Below, in pieces: positions 8,953-18,485 of a stretch of 64,000 nucleotides of DNA (within the stretch, counting starts at the first letter, position 1; every line of letters begins with the position of its first letter). The DNA comes from Nitrospira sp. Lineage in GTDB: Bacteria; Nitrospirota; Nitrospiria; Nitrospirales; Nitrospiraceae. Below the pieces are notes generated by a model. It saw only the letters and a program-made list of their open reading frames with translations, was not told the origin of the DNA and ran no database searches. Location: positions 372,001 to 436,000 of the forward strand of contig JACOEM010000002.1 in assembly GCA_024998565.1 (NCBI GenBank), written 5' to 3'. Made by a program: the position numbers and the translations under genes.

Positions 8953-10154
8953 AACGATTGTGGCGATACTTGCAACGGTACCAACTGTATCTATGGGTAC
9001 GAGAAGTGATTGCTGCGGCTCGCCGTGTCTGGCCTCAGTTCCGTGGGGGTGTTGTTTTCTTGCACGCCGCGGGAAGTTCACACGGTCACGTGTTAATTTC
9101 TTACGACAATCACGGGTTGCTCTGTAAAATGCGAGAGCAACCCATACCCACCAGCCACCCTCAGTTTCTGAAGACTATCATCATGGCGCAGACCTTTGTC
9201 GATTTGGGCTATGACGTAGATGTGATTCACTGTGAGAATCAGAGATTCATTCCCTGGAAGCCATACGATATTGTGGTTGATACACGTCTGAATTTGCAGC
9301 GACTACAACCTTATTTGCCTTCTACCTGCATCAAGATTTTGCACTGTGATACGGCTCAGATTGTCTACCAAAACGCGGCTGAAATGGGCAGAATGTTGGC
9401 GTTTCAACGGCGGAAGGGGCTCACGGTTCCGGCGAATCGATTGGAAACACCGCATTTAGGGGTTGAACACGCGGATTACCTCACGACCTGCGGCAATGAG
9501 TTTACGGTGAACACATATACCTATGCGGATAAGCCGATTTTTCGGTTACCCATGGTTGTCCAGCAGATGTGGCCTTGGCCGGAGAACAAAGACTTCGATG
9601 TGTCCCGCCACCGGTTTCTTTGGTTTGGAAGTCGAGGAATGGTTCACAAGGGACTCGACTTGGTGCTGGAGGCTTTCGCGAGAATGCCGGAATACCAGCT
9701 TACCATTGTGGGCCCCGTAAGCAATGAACCAGAGTTTGTGAATGTTTATCGGAAGGAATTGTTCCACACGCCGAATATCAAGTGTGTAGGTTGGCTTGAT
9801 AAGTCCAGTGAGGAGTTTCGAATGGTTTTGGAGCAATCCCTCGCACATGTCTTTCCCTCTTGTTCTGAGGCAGGGGCGGCGGCTGTGGTAGAGACCATGG
9901 CTGCAGGGGTAATCCCTGTGGTGACCTATGAAGCTTCAATTGACGTGGAGAATTTTGGTTTCCTTTTGGCGGACGCCTCGATCGAAACCATCATGCGTCA
10001 GGTGCGCGAGATTGCCGCGATGTCTGTGGATGAATTGCGTCGGAAGGCTAAAAAAGCGTGGGAAGCGGCCCACAACAATAACACGCCGGAGAAATTTGCG
10101 CGTTCCTATCGTGCAACGATAGAAATGATTTTGGCAAAGCATGGAAGACGATAG
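8946..10154 (+). CDS. glycosyltransferase, family 4-like (GT-B)
   Basis: About 402 residues. The C-terminal half has the GT-B donor-site features: FLWFGSRGMVHKGLDLVLEA (strand, phosphate loop, Lys-Gly), LTIVGP, IKCVGWLDKSSEEF and HVFPSCSEAGAAAVVETMAAGVIPVVT, which holds the conserved acidic residues. The N-terminal half (YDNHGLLCKMREQ...) is divergent. GTG 8946 is preferred because GAGG lies 5 bases upstream; GTG 8931 is also in frame. It overlaps the end of the propeller gene, so the two are probably translated together and may act on the same glycan. Confidence 0.82.
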   Translation: MLKRLWRYLQRYQLYLWVREVIAAARRVWPQFRGGVVFLHAAGSSHGHVLISYDNHGLLCKMREQPIPTSHPQFLKTIIMAQTFVDLGYDVDVIHCENQRFIPWKPYDIVVDTRLNLQRLQPYLPSTCIKILHCDTAQIVYQNAAEMGRMLAFQRRKGLTVPANRLETPHLGVEHADYLTTCGNEFTVNTYTYADKPIFRLPMVVQQMWPWPENKDFDVSRHRFLWFGSRGMVHKGLDLVLEAFARMPEYQLTIVGPVSNEPEFVNVYRKELFHTPNIKCVGWLDKSSEEFRMVLEQSLAHVFPSCSEAGAAAVVETMAAGVIPVVTYEASIDVENFGFLLADASIETIMRQVREIAAMSVDELRRKAKKAWEAAHNNNTPEKFARSYRATIEMILAKHGRR

Positions 10155-10246
10155 CAGCATTTGCCGAAAGATGTTCGATTCGGAGAAGGCGGAGGACCAT
10201 GTCTTCGCCGTCAAGCCTCTGTGGGGCGTAGGGAGCGCACCGACGA

Positions 10247-11698
10247 ATGGCTAAGCTTGGGCGTCAGCTGGGAATATTGGCAAATTGTGTGCTTTTGTTA
10301 GGGGCTGCGCTCTGTGCGGGCTTGTTCGCTTTCTTGGCATGGCGCCATGGCATGTCGCTCCGCTATCTGGTGTTCGTGGGGCTTGCAGTGATACTGGCGC
10401 TCGGCGTACGAATGTCGGAATCCGCCAGGATCAACAGTGTGCTTGTCGGCGTATCCACATGTGTCGCGGTATATCTGGCTGAATTGCTCCTCGCCTATTC
10501 CGGCACAGCAATTACCTCCTTGGGGGCTCAAGGGTGGTTAAGCTTCCCTCAGGACGAAAACGTACGGGTTGCGGCTGAACGAATGAAGACTGTGCAGGAG
10601 ACTCACCAGAAGTTCGATGCTCGTTCGCGGTTGGAGGTGATCCTGGATATGCGGGCACATGGCGTCAATGCGTATCCGGATGTCTTCCCAATGGTCCTGT
10701 TTGCACCGTCATCCAGTGACAGTATCCAATCCGTACTGACTAGCCAGCAGGAGGAATTCTTGCCAGTGGCTGGAATGGCCGCTACGACGACGGTATTTTG
10801 CAACGAGAGCGGGGAGTATGTCGTATACGAAAGCGATGAGCACGGCTTTCACAATCCGCGTGGCATGTGGGAACACAGACCGGTCGAACTTCTTGCGCTG
10901 GGTGATTCCTATACCCATGGAGTGTGCGTTTCGTCAGATAAAGGATTCGTGGCAGTGGTCCGGGGACATCATCCGAATACGATGAATTTGGGCGTAAATA
11001 GCCATGGTCCGCTCACGAGCTTAGCGACGCTTAAAGAGTACGGTCCGGTTCTTAAGCCGAAACTGGTGCTGTGGTTTTATTATGAAGGCAATGATCTCAG
11101 AGATCTCGACGGATGGGAGAAGAACTCTCCGCTCTTGATGAAGTATTTGTCACCCTCATTTTCTCAACACTTATTTGAGCGGCAACTTGAAATCGATCGT
11201 TTGTTGAGGGACTATCTTGATGCCGCAATGGCAAAGGCGACCGCTCCGATCTCTCTTGAGAACATCCTGAAGCTTCACCATCTCCGTCATGCCGTGCAGT
11301 CATTTTATGAGCGCCGCCCAGCAGAACAGGGGTTTCCGGCTGAATTGATGGAGTTCCTTCGTCATTCCGGCGCACCCGCTGCTCCGGAAGACCTTCAACT
11401 GTTCGAGCATATTCTGGCCGAGGCCCAGGCGACGGCAAAGACCTGGGAAGGGCGTGTCGTATTTGTCTATCTGCCAACGTGGGAACGATATCGCCTCCCT
11501 GAACTGGCCAGCAAGGATCGCGACAACGTGCTGGGGATCGCCAGGCGGTTGAAGGTGCATGTAATGGACATGCATGAGGTATTTGTCACCCATCCGGATC
11601 CCTTATCGCTTTTTCCGTTTCGACGATACGCTCACTACAATGAAGCCGGGCATAAGCTCGTAGGCGAAGAGGTGGTCAGGCAGTTAGGGAAACTGTGA
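10247..11698 (+). CDS. membrane-anchored SGNH/GDSL hydrolase-like protein
   Basis: 483 residues. Three hydrophobic segments fill the first 85 residues (around 9-30, 38-55 and 62-82), anchoring the protein in the inner membrane. A periplasmic SGNH domain follows: block I LLALGDSYTHG near residue 220, an Asn-bearing LGVNSHGPLTS, FYYEGNDLRDLD, and C-terminal HYNEAGHKLVGEE with the presumed catalytic His. The Asp that normally sits three residues before this His is not obvious, so the block V dyad may be altered. Such proteins often add or remove acyl groups on exopolysaccharide. A second SGNH gene follows at 12701. Confidence 0.8.
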   Translation: MAKLGRQLGILANCVLLLGAALCAGLFAFLAWRHGMSLRYLVFVGLAVILALGVRMSESARINSVLVGVSTCVAVYLAELLLAYSGTAITSLGAQGWLSFPQDENVRVAAERMKTVQETHQKFDARSRLEVILDMRAHGVNAYPDVFPMVLFAPSSSDSIQSVLTSQQEEFLPVAGMAATTTVFCNESGEYVVYESDEHGFHNPRGMWEHRPVELLALGDSYTHGVCVSSDKGFVAVVRGHHPNTMNLGVNSHGPLTSLATLKEYGPVLKPKLVLWFYYEGNDLRDLDGWEKNSPLLMKYLSPSFSQHLFERQLEIDRLLRDYLDAAMAKATAPISLENILKLHHLRHAVQSFYERRPAEQGFPAELMEFLRHSGAPAAPEDLQLFEHILAEAQATAKTWEGRVVFVYLPTWERYRLPELASKDRDNVLGIARRLKVHVMDMHEVFVTHPDPLSLFPFRRYAHYNEAGHKLVGEEVVRQLGKL

Positions 11699-11839
11699 CG
11701 TCTGCCGATCGTGTGTGTCGAAATATCGAGCCGGTAAGTGTGTTCTGCTACATACCTGTTTGTGGCCTGCGGTGGCTCCGATTCTTGCGTTCTTGAGGTC
11801 GATCAGAACAGAATGCTTTGAAATGGACAGGTTGAAACG

Positions 11840-12676
11840 GTGAATACACATCAAAAAAAAGTAGCTGTCGTAGTGCCGATGCATAATCGGAGTGAGCTCA
11901 CTCCTGATGAGCAGATCTCTTTTCAACATCTCACACATTATCTGCATGCGTATGACAAGTATCTGGTGGTGCCGAACTCACTCAACATCGATTTACCCAG
12001 CTGTTCGCTCAAGCGTTTTGGCGATGAATATTTCGGGAGTGTTGCCGCGAATACACGCCTCCTATTGTCCGAAACCTTTTACCGTTCCTTCAGTGAGTAC
12101 CAATACATACTGATTTATCATCTTGATGCGTTGGTGTTTTCGGATCAGTTAGAAGCCTGGTGCGATATGGGGCTGGACTATATCGGTCCTCCATGGATTC
12201 ACTGTGCGGACAGCCCCTGGGTGAAGGAAGCACGGGTGGGAAATGGCGGGTTGTCTCTGCGGAAGATCGAGAGTTTCCTCAAGGTATTCCAATCGGACGT
12301 CTATTGGATGGAGCCGGAAGAATATTGGCGGGAGAGGTATGCAGGAATGCCTGCCTATGTCCGAATGCTTAATCTGCCGAGGCGTTTTGCAAAGCGGCTA
12401 TCCTGGCTGAACAATGCACGTCTTGAGATGTCACAGTGGCACCTCCGTCCTGACGGGACCAAGAATGAAGACCATTTTTGGTCTGATCGTGCCAAGCACT
12501 ATGTGCCTGACTTCAGAGTCGCCTCGGTCGAAGTCGGCCTGCGCTTTGCGTTCGAGGTGGCACCTCGCTTGTGTTACGACATGAATCACCACCAGTTGCC
12601 ATTTGGATGTCATGCCTGGCCACGCTACGATCGCTCTTTTTGGGAACCCTATCTGATTACGCCGCACGCGGCTTGA
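11840..12676 (+). CDS. DUF5672 family protein, probable glycosyltransferase
   Basis: 278 residues from GTG 11840. The N-terminal VAVVVPMHNRSELTPDEQISF, central YQYILIYHLDALVFSD (a DxD-like position), WIHC...VGNGGLSLRK and NEDHFWSD are the conserved blocks of DUF5672, a GT-A-like family found in glycan clusters. The HLDALVF segment and NGGLSLR (acceptor/donor loop) support transferase activity. Activity is inferred by family resemblance only. The 141-base gap upstream contains no gene. Confidence 0.75.
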   Translation: MNTHQKKVAVVVPMHNRSELTPDEQISFQHLTHYLHAYDKYLVVPNSLNIDLPSCSLKRFGDEYFGSVAANTRLLLSETFYRSFSEYQYILIYHLDALVFSDQLEAWCDMGLDYIGPPWIHCADSPWVKEARVGNGGLSLRKIESFLKVFQSDVYWMEPEEYWRERYAGMPAYVRMLNLPRRFAKRLSWLNNARLEMSQWHLRPDGTKNEDHFWSDRAKHYVPDFRVASVEVGLRFAFEVAPRLCYDMNHHQLPFGCHAWPRYDRSFWEPYLITPHAA

Positions 12677-12700
12677 TCGACAGGGCCAGTGTAGCCACAG

Positions 12701-13795
12701 ATGGGGTCGGCGATGGCAAGACGTTTTGCGATGGTCGTGGCGCTAGGTGTCGCCACGGTAGTTTCTGCTGCGATCATGCTTGGTCTTGGCGAACTGACGA
12801 TTCGGTCTATCCATTTGCTGAGAGACGGAATTCCATTTTTCGAAAGTGTCGACGGTGGAAGGATTGGACCTATTAGCCTAGATCACGAACTCGGCTGGAA
12901 AGCGACCGAACATTACCAGGAGACATTGGTAGAGAGAACCAATGCAGGTCGGCCCTATACAGTTCGGCGCTCTCAAAAACAGTACGGATTTCGCCAGTTC
13001 GGCGATCTCGACTCCAAGAAAATTCGGCTTCTGGTGATTGGCGATTCGTTTACTCATGCCACGGCAGTTTCGGATGATCGTACGTACCATGCTTTATTAG
13101 CCCAGCTACTGGGCGTTGAGGTATTTGCTTACGGTGCTGGTGGTTACGGGACACTGCAGGAACTCATGATACTCGATCGGTATATCGATACCATTCGACC
13201 AGACGTCATTCTCTGGCAGTATTGCGCGAACGACTTTATCAATAATGATAATGAGCTTGAGCGATTGAGCCTTGTGAATAACAATGGGTGGGTCAGGCCT
13301 TATTTGCAGAAGGGGCAGGTGCAGCTGTTATCACCGAAGGAGTCCTCACTTCAAGTTCGAGAGTGGATCAACCGTAGGAGTCGGTTCCTCTATTTTATTG
13401 TGAGCCGTATTGACCGGCTGCGAGCGGTGAGGACTCGTGACACGGTTGAAGTGGCTATTGAATCGGAGGGGATGCGACATCCTGGATTTGTTCGTGCGGT
13501 AGGAGTTACCGATGAGTTGATGGGGAGGGTCCGGAGGAAAGTGGGAAATCGATCGATCATGGCATTCAATTGCGTGCGAGCCGAGCCCTACGATCAAGCA
13601 TTTCGTGACATCTCGGCCCGTCATGGCATTGCCTATTGGGACGATGTGGCGTCGGTAGTTCATGAAGCCCACCATCGTGGGGAAGACGTCTACGCTGCAG
13701 ATGGTGGTCATTGGAATGAGCGGGGGCATCAATTGGCAGCAGAGGCGCTCGCCAGTCATTTTCGCGCTGAAATGAGAACTGGAGCCCGCCCTTGA
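12701..13795 (+). CDS. membrane-anchored SGNH/GDSL hydrolase-like protein
   Basis: 364 residues with one N-terminal hydrophobic segment (about residues 8-30, FAMVVALGVATVVSAAIMLG). The SGNH blocks are complete: LLVIGDSFTHAT (Ser nucleophile), AYGAGGYGTLQE (Gly), WQYCANDFINND (Asn), and DGGHWNERGH, giving the Asp-x-x-His pair. Probably a periplasmic acyl-esterase or O-acyltransferase acting on polysaccharide. ATG 12701 is used; ATG 12713 is an alternative. It is only distantly similar to the SGNH protein at 10247. Confidence 0.82.
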   Translation: MGSAMARRFAMVVALGVATVVSAAIMLGLGELTIRSIHLLRDGIPFFESVDGGRIGPISLDHELGWKATEHYQETLVERTNAGRPYTVRRSQKQYGFRQFGDLDSKKIRLLVIGDSFTHATAVSDDRTYHALLAQLLGVEVFAYGAGGYGTLQELMILDRYIDTIRPDVILWQYCANDFINNDNELERLSLVNNNGWVRPYLQKGQVQLLSPKESSLQVREWINRRSRFLYFIVSRIDRLRAVRTRDTVEVAIESEGMRHPGFVRAVGVTDELMGRVRRKVGNRSIMAFNCVRAEPYDQAFRDISARHGIAYWDDVASVVHEAHHRGEDVYAADGGHWNERGHQLAAEALASHFRAEMRTGARP

Positions 13796-13843
13796 TGAAT
13801 GTTGAGTATAGTGAGTCGAGAATAGGGAGGGAGTAAGCACATC

Positions 13844-14914
13844 ATGAAGCGAATGCTTGTTACCGGGTCTTCTGGTCTCATCGGTTCTGAGGTGTGCGCG
13901 TACTTCCATGGTCAAGGATGGTCAATTCATGGAGTTGACAACAACACTCGGGCCACGTTTTTTGGACCACAAGGCGACACGCGTTGGAATCAACGCAGGC
14001 TGCAGGCTGATCTGAAACAGTTCCGCCACCATGAACTCGACATCCGAGACCGCAAGGGTGCATTGGCGCTCATTCAAGAGCTCAAGCCTGATGTGATTGT
14101 GCATACGGCAGCACAGCCCTCGCATGATCTCGCGGCCAAGATTCCGTTCGATGATTTCGATACCAATGCGGTGGGTACGCTGAACCTCCTTGAAGCGACC
14201 AGGTTGCACACGCCAGGAGCAGTGTTTGTCCATATGTCTACGAATAAAGTGTATGGCGATGCCCCGAATGAGTTGCCCCTCGTGGAGCAGGATAAACGTT
14301 GGGATTATGCGTCTCCCAATGATTTTGATGGAATCACGGAGCACATGCGCATCGATCAGTCAAAGCATTCGCTTTTCGGTGCCTCGAAAGTGGCCGCGGA
14401 TGTCATGGTGCAGGAATATGGGCGTTATTTCGGCATGAAGACCTGTTGTTTGCGTGGAGGTTGCCTCACCGGACCCAATCATTCAGGCGTGGAGTTGCAT
14501 GGATTTTTGAGTTATCTCGTCAAATGCAATTTGGAAGGTAAGAAGTACAGCATCTTCGGCTATAAAGGAAAACAGGTTCGGGACAATATTCATTCCCTGG
14601 ATGTCGCACGATTCATTCACGCGTTCATCGAGAACCCACGAAGCGGTGAGGTGTACAACCTCGGAGGGGGGCGTGGAAACAGTTGCTCCATTTATGAGGC
14701 ATTCGAGATGATCGAAGCTATTTCTGGTAAGAAGATGCTGTATGAATATGTCGACAAGAATCGCGAAGGTGATCATATTTGCTATATCAGTAATCTGAAG
14801 AAAATGACGACGCAGTATCCCGGCTGGGGGATTACGAAAACGTTGAAGCACATCTTCGAGGAAATTCACCAGTCCTGGATGAAACGGGCTGCTGCGATGA
14901 ATGGGCCGATCTGA
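13844..14914 (+). CDS. CDP-paratose 2-epimerase-like SDR (RfbE type) with Phe in place of the catalytic Tyr
   Basis: 356 residues. Glycine motif GSSGLIGS at residues 8-15, then [18 protein letters not shown] and the family-diagnostic [18 protein letters not shown], which match CDP-tyvelose/paratose 2-epimerases. The canonical Tyr-x-x-x-Lys motif reads F178-G-A-S-K182, so the general-base Tyr is replaced by Phe. I believe this is a recurrent subfamily rather than a sequencing error, since the frame is otherwise intact. C-2 epimerisation of a CDP-sugar is the best prediction and fits rfbF at the locus start. It is preceded by GGGAGGGAG. Confidence 0.8.
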   Translation: MKRMLVTGSSGLIGSEVCAYFHGQGWSIHGVDNNTRATFFGPQGDTRWNQRRLQADLKQFRHHELDIRDRKGALALIQELKPDVIVHTAAQPSHDLAAKIPFDDFDTNAVGTLNLLEATRLHTPGAVFVHMSTNKVYGDAPNELPLVEQDKRWDYASPNDFDGITEHMRIDQSKHSLFGASKVAADVMVQEYGRYFGMKTCCLRGGCLTGPNHSGVELHGFLSYLVKCNLEGKKYSIFGYKGKQVRDNIHSLDVARFIHAFIENPRSGEVYNLGGGRGNSCSIYEAFEMIEAISGKKMLYEYVDKNREGDHICYISNLKKMTTQYPGWGITKTLKHIFEEIHQSWMKRAAAMNGPI

Positions 14915-14955
14915 AAAATCTGTGCTAACTCAGACTTGGAAGAAATACATACGCC

Positions 14956-16194
14956 ATGAAGGTCCTGGTAATTTCAGCAGCCTATCTTCCGATGCATGCA
15001 GGGGAGGCTACCAATACCTACCACTTGTGTCGGCAATTGACTGAGCGGGGTATTGACGTACATGTGCTCACGTCGGTTGGCAATGTTGGTACCGACGATC
15101 CTCAGATTCGCGTGTATCCTATCATGCAGACATGGGGCTGGCTTGAGTTGCTAAGGGTTCGGTCTTTTCTCAAAAACTGTTCGCCGGATGCTGTGTTTCT
15201 CATGTATATCGGACTCATGTACAAATTTCATCCAATGGTGACTTTCCTGCCCACGCTTTCCAAGGGGTTGTTTCGAAACGTTCCGTTTGTAACCCGGTAT
15301 GAGAGCGCGTTTGTGGGGGCTGATCCGTCGAAGACAGGCATTGTTTCGCGTTTGTTCAGGAAGCTGATGGTTCAATGGGCTGGCGGGAAGGATGTGGCGT
15401 ATAGCTCGGGGACACTGTTGCGGGATAGTGATGTTGTCATCGCATTGTGCGAACGTCACCGTGCTATGTTGCACGAAGAATGGCCTCCCGTCAGCCCAAA
15501 GGTGGCGTTAATCCCTCCACCTCCGAACTTGTTCATCGCGTCGAATGCGGGGGGCACGGCACGCGAACGCGGACGGAAACGGTTAGGCATCACGTCATCC
15601 GAATTTGTTGTCACGTTTTTCGGATATCTCTATCCGATTAAAGGCATTGAAACACTGTTACGGGCTTTTGCGGCTGTATCCGCGCAACGACCCGAAGCCC
15701 GTCTCCTGTTCATTGGAGGGAAGGTTGGCTTGGAGGTTGAAGGTGGTGCCTCCTATTTTGATGAGATGCAGGCGCTTGCGAAGGAGTTGCACATAGACGG
15801 AGTCACAACATGGACAGGCGCATTTAAGTCTGAGGAGGAGGAAGCATCGCTGTTTCTTCATGCGTCAGACGTATGTGTGCTACCTTTTCTTGAAGGCGTT
15901 CAGCTAAACAACAGCTCCTTCGCTTCGATGGTTGCGCACGGGCTTCCCATCATCGTGACGCGCGGGCCTTTAATGGACAAGGCATTTGTCCATGGAGAAA
16001 ATGTTCTGACCTGCGAACCCAAAGATCATCTGGCCGTGACGAGGCTCCTGCTGGAAGTGATGGACCGTGCTGATCTTCGTGAACGCCTTCGATCTGGTGC
16101 TGTCAAGCTTGCCGCCGAGTGGTTTTCCTGGGAGACTGCGACGGAGAAGACACTGGCCGCTTTGCGACCGCGGCTGTCGGGCAAGGTTGTATAG
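14956..16194 (+). CDS. glycosyltransferase family 4
   Basis: 412 residues with classical GT-B architecture. The N-terminal acceptor domain begins VISAAYLPMHAGEATNTYHL; the C-terminal donor domain shows FFGYLYPIKGIETLLRAFA, LLFIGGKVGLE and VLPFLEGVQLNNSSFASMVAHGLP, where Glu of the E-x7-E-like motif binds the nucleotide sugar. It transfers a sugar from a nucleotide donor to the growing lipid-linked glycan at the cytoplasmic membrane face. Donor and linkage are unknown. Lies 41 bases after the epimerase and 26 before a GT2 gene. Confidence 0.88.
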   Translation: MKVLVISAAYLPMHAGEATNTYHLCRQLTERGIDVHVLTSVGNVGTDDPQIRVYPIMQTWGWLELLRVRSFLKNCSPDAVFLMYIGLMYKFHPMVTFLPTLSKGLFRNVPFVTRYESAFVGADPSKTGIVSRLFRKLMVQWAGGKDVAYSSGTLLRDSDVVIALCERHRAMLHEEWPPVSPKVALIPPPPNLFIASNAGGTARERGRKRLGITSSEFVVTFFGYLYPIKGIETLLRAFAAVSAQRPEARLLFIGGKVGLEVEGGASYFDEMQALAKELHIDGVTTWTGAFKSEEEEASLFLHASDVCVLPFLEGVQLNNSSFASMVAHGLPIIVTRGPLMDKAFVHGENVLTCEPKDHLAVTRLLLEVMDRADLRERLRSGAVKLAAEWFSWETATEKTLAALRPRLSGKVV

Positions 16195-16220
16195 GTCGCT
16201 TTTCCTGGGTACATTCCCAC

Positions 16221-17129
16221 ATGCCCCGCGTATCCGTAGTAGTTCCGACTTATAACTGTGCCAAATTTCTTGGGCGGACTATCGACTCTGCGTTGAGACA
16301 GACCTACCGAGATTTCGAAATCATTGTCGTCGATGATGGATCGACGGATGGCACCCAGGCGTTGATAGCGGCCTACGAGGAATCGGTACGGTACGTCTAT
16401 CAAACCAATCAGGGGGCTTCGGCGGCACGGAATGCAGCCCTGTCGAGAGCGAGCGGAGAACTTATCGCTTACCTGGACGCCGATGATCTTTGGCGCCCCG
16501 ACAAGTTGTCTCGACAGGTCGAATTTCTTGATGCGCATTCCACCTGCGGATTTGTCCATACAGAGGTGTCGGTAATCGATGAACAGGACACAGTCCTGCA
16601 CGCCTGCTTCAATCAGGACACCAAGAGACCTATTCCCCAGGGGCAGTGTGTCAGGGATCTGTTGCTGCGGTCTCATATCCAGACGTTGACGGTGGTGGAG
16701 CGTCGCACCGCATTTGACGATGCAGGAAAATTTGATCCGCGCCTGCCGGTTGCTCAGGATTATTTGCATTGGATTAGTGTGGGCCTACAGGGGTATGGAA
16801 TTGGATATCTGCCTGAACCGCTGGGCCAATATCGCTGGAGGGCGGGGAGTCTCATGTCCAGCCAGCGTCGGCTTCTGGGAGATTTTGTGAAGATATACGA
16901 AATTCTCTCAACGGAGTATGGTCTTGAACGGTCGCAGGGGCCTGAGATCATGCAACTGGTGAAAGCTCAGCTGTACACAACTCAGCGGCAACTGGCGTAT
17001 CTTGAGCGACGGGAATGTTCGGGTGCAGTAGCGCGGCAACGGCTTGGTGCCCTAATCCGACAGTGGCCGCTAAATCTGGAGCTGTATATGGACTTCGCCA
17101 AGACCTATGTCAGTCGGCAAGTGTCCTGA
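16221..17129 (+). CDS. glycosyltransferase family 2
   Basis: 302 residues from ATG 16221 (MPRVSVVVPTYN). The frame is open further upstream inside the preceding gene, but the GT2 domain begins exactly here. Motifs are VPTYNCAKFLGRTI, VVDDGSTDGT and the metal-binding YLDADDLW, followed by a C-terminal helical part. GT-A fold inverting transferase, cytoplasmic, no membrane segments. Only 26 bases separate it from the upstream GT4 stop. Confidence 0.88.
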   Translation: MPRVSVVVPTYNCAKFLGRTIDSALRQTYRDFEIIVVDDGSTDGTQALIAAYEESVRYVYQTNQGASAARNAALSRASGELIAYLDADDLWRPDKLSRQVEFLDAHSTCGFVHTEVSVIDEQDTVLHACFNQDTKRPIPQGQCVRDLLLRSHIQTLTVVERRTAFDDAGKFDPRLPVAQDYLHWISVGLQGYGIGYLPEPLGQYRWRAGSLMSSQRRLLGDFVKIYEILSTEYGLERSQGPEIMQLVKAQLYTTQRQLAYLERRECSGAVARQRLGALIRQWPLNLELYMDFAKTYVSRQVS

Positions 17130-17197
17130 CGGCAACGAACCCTCTGGTTTAATAACGAAAGCGGCAGGCGGTTTGTAGGAGTGGGTGCAATTCAACT

Positions 17198-18361
17198 ATG
17201 AACATTATGCTCGTTACCCCCTGGAGACCTTCCCTCACCGGGGGGATCAGTACCGTTGTTGCGCGGTTGACGGGGGAATTTCAGAAGAAAGGTCACAATA
17301 TCACCATTTTTGTTGCCGACCGCGAGAATCGGCTTCGTCAAATTGAAACACTGGATGAAATCCCAGTCTACGGCATGTATCTCCGGTCGCCTGTCTCTTC
17401 GCAGTATCCTCTTCGTGCCATGGTCATGTGTTGTATTTGGTTTCCGATTACGATGGTACAACTCATCTGGCTGGCTAAGAAGAAACAGCTGGATGCAGTG
17501 TTAATTCAGTATCCGCTTCCTGCGATGTTCTATTTTGGGATATTAAAGCGTGTATTCGGAGGAACTCTGCTCATCACCTATCAAGGAAACGATGCGCATG
17601 ACTTATGTCTATGGGATCGGCGAGAACAACGATTGGTTCGGTTCTTATTGGAGAAGGCTGACCTGGTGTTGGGCGTCTCACGAACGCTCCTGGCCAAAGT
17701 TGAATCAGTTTTGCAGGGCGTCCAGCTTAGGCGCAGTCGACAGCTTCCCAATGGCGCACCGCTAGACGTTATCCGGTCGGTGGAAGCAGGTGAGGCGGGT
17801 TCTGATCTGCCTCCAGACTATCTTTTGACCGCTGGACACCTGATTCAGCGGAAGGGGATAGACCTCGTGATCGCCGCATTGCGGGAAGCGAAAGAGCGGG
17901 GTGTGGTGTTGCGGCTTGTTGTTGCAGGTGATGGACCGGAACGGGAAAATTTGATACGCCAGTCACGCGACCAGGGCGTGTCAAGTCAGGTGCGATTTTT
18001 GGGCAATCAATCCCATAGGCAGGTACTCAGTCTGATGAAGACGTGCCTTGCTTTTGTGCTGGCCTCGCGAGCAGAGGGGATGCCTTTGGTCATCGCAGAG
18101 GCGATGGCATGTGGGAAGGCTGTCATTGCGAGCAATATTGACGGTGTACCAGAAATTGTTCATGACGGCACAACCGGAATTCTGGTGCCGGCAGAGGATT
18201 CTGGAGCTCTCGCAACAGGCCTGATCCGGTTGTGTTCTGACGTAGCTTTTCGGGAGACTCTCGCTAAGCAGGGAAAAGAGTGGGCCTGTCGAGAATACAA
18301 CTGGGAAGCAATTGCACATCGATACCTTGGCTTCATCGAGGAGTGCCAGGCCCACCGGTAA
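17198..18361 (+). CDS. glycosyltransferase family 4
   Basis: 387 residues. Starts MNIMLVTPWRPSLTGGIST, the glycine-rich acceptor-side loop of GT4 enzymes; a hydrophobic stretch near residues 70-90 may associate with the membrane. The donor domain has LTAGHLIQRKGIDLVIAAL, VVAGDGPERENL, VRFLGN and SRAEGMPLVIAEAMACGKAVIAS with the E-x7-E motif, then DGTTGILVPAED. A GGAGTGGG ribosome site precedes the ATG. Confidence 0.9.
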   Translation: MNIMLVTPWRPSLTGGISTVVARLTGEFQKKGHNITIFVADRENRLRQIETLDEIPVYGMYLRSPVSSQYPLRAMVMCCIWFPITMVQLIWLAKKKQLDAVLIQYPLPAMFYFGILKRVFGGTLLITYQGNDAHDLCLWDRREQRLVRFLLEKADLVLGVSRTLLAKVESVLQGVQLRRSRQLPNGAPLDVIRSVEAGEAGSDLPPDYLLTAGHLIQRKGIDLVIAALREAKERGVVLRLVVAGDGPERENLIRQSRDQGVSSQVRFLGNQSHRQVLSLMKTCLAFVLASRAEGMPLVIAEAMACGKAVIASNIDGVPEIVHDGTTGILVPAEDSGALATGLIRLCSDVAFRETLAKQGKEWACREYNWEAIAHRYLGFIEECQAHR

Positions 18362-18485
18362 GTATCATGATAATAACCATCTCAGTAGAAGCCGGGGCTA
18401 CCCCCTCTCACAGAGTACTGTGGGATTGCTTAAACGGTGCTAGATTAGTGCAGAGACACATTTCTTTTACAGGCGGGGAGTCGCG

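Noticed and set aside
11774-11788. Sigma-54-like GGCTCCGATTCTTGC before the DUF5672 gene
   Set aside because: The GG-to-GC distance is 13, one more than RpoN promoters tolerate.
18390-18410. Short GTAG/CTAC hairpin before the carbamoyltransferase gene
   Set aside because: Stem of only four pairs, no U-run or known riboswitch pattern.
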